Shown here: piece after piece, positions 61,201 through 64,000 of the stretch
How the letters are laid out: the number at the start of each line of letters is the position of its first letter
How positions within the stretch are numbered: the stretch's first letter is position 1
NCBI RefSeq assembly: GCF_016859285.1
Contig: NC_053413.1
Location: 15,085,501-15,149,500 of the forward strand
Direction: 5' to 3'
DNA from: Xiphias gladius
Lineage: Eukaryota; Chordata; Actinopteri; Istiophoriformes; Xiphiidae
Length of the DNA: 64,000 nucleotides
Position numbers and translations under genes: made by a program
The notes under the pieces: model-generated
Seen by the model: only the letters and a program-made list of their open reading frames with translations
The model's database searches: none
What the model was told of the DNA's origin: nothing

Positions 61201-62922
61201 AAAAAGGTGAGCCAGGCTCAAGTTTTGCTGCCATGCTACATGACATCATCTGGCAATTTACTGCCTTGGCCAATGATATACAGCCATATTCCCAGTGGAT
61301 TACTTTGCAACATGAACGCCACATTCCTACTGTTTAGGTCACAATTGTTGCAATGAAAGATAAAAAAATTGCTGATGTGATAACTTTCTGCAGTTTTACA
61401 ATCCTGTCTGTGACTATTATAAATTCCTGTGCAGTGTTTTTGGCATCTGAAAATTATGGATCTTTTACTCAAACTGGACTTCTGGGGTTGTATTTGATGT
61501 GAAGCAACACGCCACCACCAACACAGCCGCTTACATTGTTTCACCACGGGCTGATTTTGGTCTGAATGCTTGCTAAGTGAATGCAATGGTTAGTGCACAT
61601 GAGCGTTTGCCTATTTTTCCGCATGTTTGATTACTTTAAGATATCAGAAAATTCAGAGTTTTTTATTTTAGTTTTCAACTTAAAGACCCAGTCAAAGATT
61701 TTATTTAATTTACCTTTCATGTTACTGACACAGATTCTTGAATGACGTTTATGATGCTTAGGTTCCTACCATACACACAACTTCATTTTGATCTAATATA
61801 AACACTTTTGGAAGTCGCTCAGGACGCAAAAACCCTTTGCCAACACAGAACAATTCCCTAAATGTCTCTTATATTTTAAAATGTGTCATTTAAACCATTT
61901 AAATTTAAAATCGTATTGATTTATTTAACCCGCAAATATAGCCTCAGTATGCGCAATTGTGTCCATTCATGTCCACCTCAGTTTGTTTCATGGCAATGTC
62001 CGGAAAAAAATATTTTTAAAATGATGTTGGAAATTGAAATCACTTCCAGAATATGAGCCTTTGTATCTCAGTACAAGGGGTATCTGTCCAGCAAATGTAA
62101 TGGAATGTTTTTGAGATGTCCCCTGGTGACAGAGGTGCAAAAACATAACCCCGTCTGGGAGAGGAAATAAAAGATTCAGCAAGCCCTCACTCTTCATTTT
62201 TATCAGTTCTGAGCCTCCAAAGCGTTCCAAGAGTGAAGGGAATTTTTGGTCTGTTGAAATTATATCAACAAGTTTGGTAGTCTAGGCTATTATGGATTCT
62301 CTGGAGTGCTGTACTTACATTTATGAATCAGCCTATAACAAGTAATAGCCTCAGAACGTATTTATGATTGTGTTATAAAACTGATAAACTGATAAGATTT
62401 CTTTATCTAAAGGTTAGAGTTGCATGTCCCCGTCTACTTAGCGCGCTGTTTGAGCTGGTAAAAGTCAAACATCTGCGAGAAAGATTATCGTCCAGCTACC
62501 CACCCTGTAATCGCAGTTGTTTCACCTTGCTGCTGACGCAGGTTGTCTTGCAGAGACAGCTGCACTGCCTGGCTTTTCACATGACTGATTATCAACGTGA
62601 TATGTACTTTCTTTATTTAGTTTGTAAAGACTCACCCTGAATCTGTACAAAATGTCGAGAGTAGCCCTCAAGGTTAGTGCTTTACTTGAAGGCAGCTTGG
62701 AAAGGCTTGGAAATGACTGCTAGTCAACATGTGGTCTTAATGGGCCACGTTTCAGTCACTATTTAATACTTATTCTGTTTTCTGACAAGAGAAACAGAAA
62801 TACATATAAATCCAGTTCCAGTACCACATTGTCAGGGCTCGATTAACCACACAGGGGGCCCCTTCAGACTATTGTTATAGATTAGTTCCCCAGGCACCCA
62901 GAAACCAACCAATGCTCTATAG
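58201..62922. other. Intergenic, no gene supported
   Basis: A 90-aa class of overlapping frames at about 58485-58864 shows no recognisable domain. About 60740-61330 has several phrases suggestive of old dispersed repeats. Nothing else was identified. Confidence 0.5.
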
Positions 62923-63180
62923 ATGAAATGATTAATTGATTAGTTGGTTGGAAAATTCTAATTAATTGGCAACAGGTTGATAATTCCTTAATCATTTGAG
63001 TCTTTGTTAAAGGAAAAAAGCCAAAAATTCACTTGGTCCAGCCTGTTTCTGTGACAGTAAAATCAATGGTTTTTCATTATTCCCATTTTCACTATTATCC
63101 AACATTTTATGCAATAATTAAACAATCAATTATTAAAGAAAATAATAGTTTGATGGGATAAATGTTGGTTCCAGCCTTAC
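62923..63180. mobile_element. AGGGCTGCAAC-family repeat, copy 5 (reverse orientation)
   Basis: Starts GATGAAATGATTAATTGATT, carries CCAAAAATTCACTTGGTCCA and CCCATTTTCACTATTATCCA, and ends TGGTTCCAGCCTTA. This is the family read from its right end. Both ends are present but diverged. Confidence 0.65.
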
Positions 63181-63321
63181 AGTTCAGTCTGATTGTGGAT
63201 TATTGGGAATTTAGCTGTATTAAAATACTGTATATGTGAGCACAGACAGCAGGAGAGAAGCAAACAAACAAATGCCATCCAGCCATATACTAGGTTTTCA
63301 CTTAGATTTGTTTAACTCTGT

Positions 63322-63378
63322 AGAGAGCCAGGTTAGCTGGACCCCCTGCTTCTAGTCTTTACACTAAGCTAACAACCA
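63322..63378. repeat. Dispersed teleost repeat fragment (GCCAGGTTAGCTG type)
   Basis: Contains GAGCCAGGTTAGCTGGACCC and CTAGTCTTTACACTAAGCTA ACAACC, phrases that recur widely in percomorph genomes. Only the core is present. Confidence 0.6.
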
Positions 63379-64000
63379 GCTTGTGATGTTTTTCTGTAGC
63401 TTTTATGTATTTGCGGCACATCTTCTGTGCCATGTATGTTGGTTCAAATTGGTAAATGTGTTTTTGTGCACCCTTATTGCAACTCGTCCTTTCAGAATGT
63501 GTCTGTGAGTTTTTTTTGCCACACCAACCTCTACACACGTTCTTTGACGCATGTTTTTTGGCTTTAAAGAGGACTAGTCATGCATCTGTCCAATCACTGG
63601 TCTCTCAGTGGCCTGCTGCACCCCCAGTGCTTCATGACCTCCCTAAAACCTCTGCCCTCCACTGCAGTGATCCTATTACTCTGAACAGGTTGCAGACGGA
63701 CACCGAGAACTCAGCCTTGACAATGCGTCATTTGCTTCTGCTGTGCATCGTTCTATTTCGATTACTGGCCATGGATTAGAAGAAAACTGAGTCGCTGTGA
63801 TGACAATCCTTTGAGGAGCAACTCAGCAGTTTATATTGTTTGCTCCTACTTCGCTCCTTTACCCTACTTGTTGCTGTGGCTCTCTTAAAGCTGGCAGTAG
63901 TGTGTGTGTTGGATGTACTGGGGAAAATAACAGATTTGCTGGGATTAGGCCCTTGCAACAGACTAATGGCAGTGAGAAACATGCTGTGGCACCATGAGAT
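63379..64000. other. Intergenic to window edge
   Basis: A plus-strand frame at 63456-63779 (107 aa) has no recognised motif and no splice support. Nothing else seen. Confidence 0.45.

Noticed and set aside
1-64000. CRISPR arrays, insertion sequences, bacterial operons, integrated viruses
   Set aside because: None seen. The gene structure is that of a vertebrate nuclear genome.

Overview
The window is nuclear DNA from a ray-finned fish, most likely a percomorph teleost. The evidence is compact multi-exon vertebrate genes with GT-AG introns of about 80-120 bp, eukaryotic tRNA genes with internal A and B boxes, two decayed Tc1-like transposons, and several short dispersed repeats that I recognise from teleost genomes. 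No prokaryotic or viral gene organisation is present.

Layout. (1) About 1.6-7.4 kb, minus strand: snorc, a small single-pass membrane proteoglycan of cartilage, in three coding exons. (2) About 8.9-28.3 kb, minus strand: gigyf2, a translational repressor scaffold. I assembled 27 coding exons; their lengths sum to 4,023 nt (1,340 aa plus stop) and every junction keeps frame. A non-coding first exon lies near 28.25 kb. (3) 30.7-31.85 kb: four tRNA genes, Pro(AGG), Trp(CCA, minus strand), Ile(AAT) and Gly(TCC). (4) 34.65-38.35 kb, plus strand: kncn (kinocilin), a small two-pass membrane protein of hair-cell kinocilia, in four coding exons. (5) 43.39-44.01 kb, plus strand: a single-coding-exon two-pass membrane protein, probably tmem275. 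(6) 44.3-64 kb: no gene I can support; dispersed repeats and simple repeats only.

The gigyf2-snorc order and shared orientation match the human 2q37 neighbourhood. kncn and tmem275 match a human 1p33 neighbourhood. The window therefore joins two blocks that are on different chromosomes in human. KCNJ13, nested inside human GIGYF2, is not seen here.

The genes are functionally independent: there is no operon or pathway linking them. I did not find a convincing new biological system. The best leads are a 29-bp near-perfect hairpin at 686-747, a (TG)n tract that replaces the polypyrimidine tract of the last snorc intron, the mixed tRNA cluster, an internal duplication within kncn, and a Tc1 remnant ending 66 bp from a gigyf2 exon. 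Gene identities rest on remembered family sequences and synteny; no search was run.
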